Assembly (NCBI GenBank): GCA_030628245.1
Contig: DAOVRI010000036.1
Span: forward strand, 1-12,119
Reading direction: 5' to 3'
Source of the DNA: Dehalococcoidales bacterium
GTDB lineage: Bacteria; Chloroflexota; Dehalococcoidia; Dehalococcoidales; RBG-16-60-22
Length of the DNA: 12,119 bases
The notes under the pieces are model-generated. The model did not search any database. It was not told the DNA's origin and was given only the letters and a program-made list of their open reading frames with translations. A program made the translations under genes and the position numbers. This document shows positions 11,939 to 12,119 of the stretch, piece after piece; positions within the stretch are counted from its first letter, which is position 1, and every line of letters starts with the position of its first letter.

Positions 11939-11960
11939 GTTATTATTATAGGGGGAGTTC

Positions 11961-11990
11961 AAGAGGGGCTGACGCCCCTCTTTCTTTTTC
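11961..11990 (+). terminator. Intrinsic terminator of the por-nuoEF-hoxU operon
   Basis: AAGAGGGGC (11961-11969) pairs perfectly with GCCCCTCTT (11974-11982) across the loop TGAC, and a pyrimidine tract TCTTTTTCTT follows. It lies 22 bases after the last stop codon of the operon. Confidence 0.92.
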
Positions 11991-12002
11991 TTCCCCTTAC
12001 TA

Positions 12003-12031
12003 TTGCACCTCAGTCAGTGCTCGGCTATACT
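12003..12031 (+). promoter_or_regulatory. Promoter of tRNA-Pro
   Basis: TTGCAC (12003-12008) and TATACT (12026-12031) are spaced by 17 bases. The -10 box is good and the -35 box is weak. Initiation would be near 12038, just ahead of the tRNA. Confidence 0.55.
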
Positions 12032-12039
12032 GTAAGCGT

Positions 12040-12118
12040 CGGGGTGTGGCGCAGTCTGGTTTAGCGCGCAGCGTTTGGGACGCTGAGGTCGGAGGTTCAA
12101 ATCCTCTCACCCCGACCA
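12040..12118 (+). tRNA. tRNA-Pro (anticodon TGG)
   Basis: The cloverleaf starts CGGGGTGTGGCGCAGTCTGG, with acceptor CGGGGTG/CACCCCG, the C1-G72 pair usual for bacterial tRNA-Pro. The anticodon stem CAGCG/CGCTG surrounds loop TTTGGGA, giving anticodon TGG for CCA codons. The T arm is GGAGG-TTCAAAT-CCTCT with one mismatch or wobble. Discriminator A12115 and an encoded CCA (12116-12118) complete it. Confidence 0.96.
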
Positions 12119-12119
12119 C

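Noticed and set aside
1..12119. CRISPR array, phage or defence cassette
   Set aside because: No regularly spaced direct repeats and no cas, phage or toxin-antitoxin-like genes were seen on either strand.

Overview
The window is a bacterial chromosome segment of moderately high G+C. The mix of anaerobic and biosynthetic genes suggests a strictly anaerobic bacterium. The four-subunit 2-oxoacid:ferredoxin oxidoreductase tied to NuoE/NuoF/HoxU-like subunits and the style of the genes point to Chloroflexota, possibly Dehalococcoidia. That placement is an inference from gene content; no ribosomal or other strong phylogenetic marker is present.

Left part (1-3221, minus strand). A pantothenate operon is transcribed leftwards in the order panG-like (Rossmann/DUF2520), panD, panB, panC, the last cut by the window edge. 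Together these would cover decarboxylation of aspartate, hydroxymethylation and reduction to pantoate, and ligation to pantothenate. The operon has a strong promoter candidate with a perfect 8-3-8 palindrome over its -35 box. Its leader of about 145 nt ends in an intrinsic terminator just before the first ribosome binding site, so attenuation is likely. Upstream lie tRNA-Glu(CTC) and tRNA-Gln(CTG) behind a near-consensus promoter, then a small two-helix membrane protein.

Middle part (3383-6035, plus strand). rnc (RNase III) is followed tail to tail by the decayed C-terminus of an integrase-type transposase on the minus strand. Next come an ArsB/NhaD-type (IT superfamily) ion transporter and tRNA-Arg(CCG).

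Right part (6058-11990, plus strand). One tight operon of seven genes encodes the gamma, delta, alpha and beta subunits of a pyruvate-type 2-oxoacid:ferredoxin oxidoreductase, then NuoE-like, NuoF-like and HoxU/NuoG-N-like redox subunits, ending at a clear terminator. Junctions are overlapping or a few bases long, and porB and nuoE overlap by 62 bases. The layout suggests that electrons from 2-oxoacid oxidation are passed through iron-sulfur clusters to the flavin subunit and NAD+ (or the reverse). tRNA-Pro(TGG) with its own promoter closes the window.

The most interesting points are the OFOR plus NADH-module operon, the attenuator-like pan leader with its palindromic operator candidate, the in-frame deleted transposase remnant, and an RNase III lacking one of its conserved active-site aspartates.
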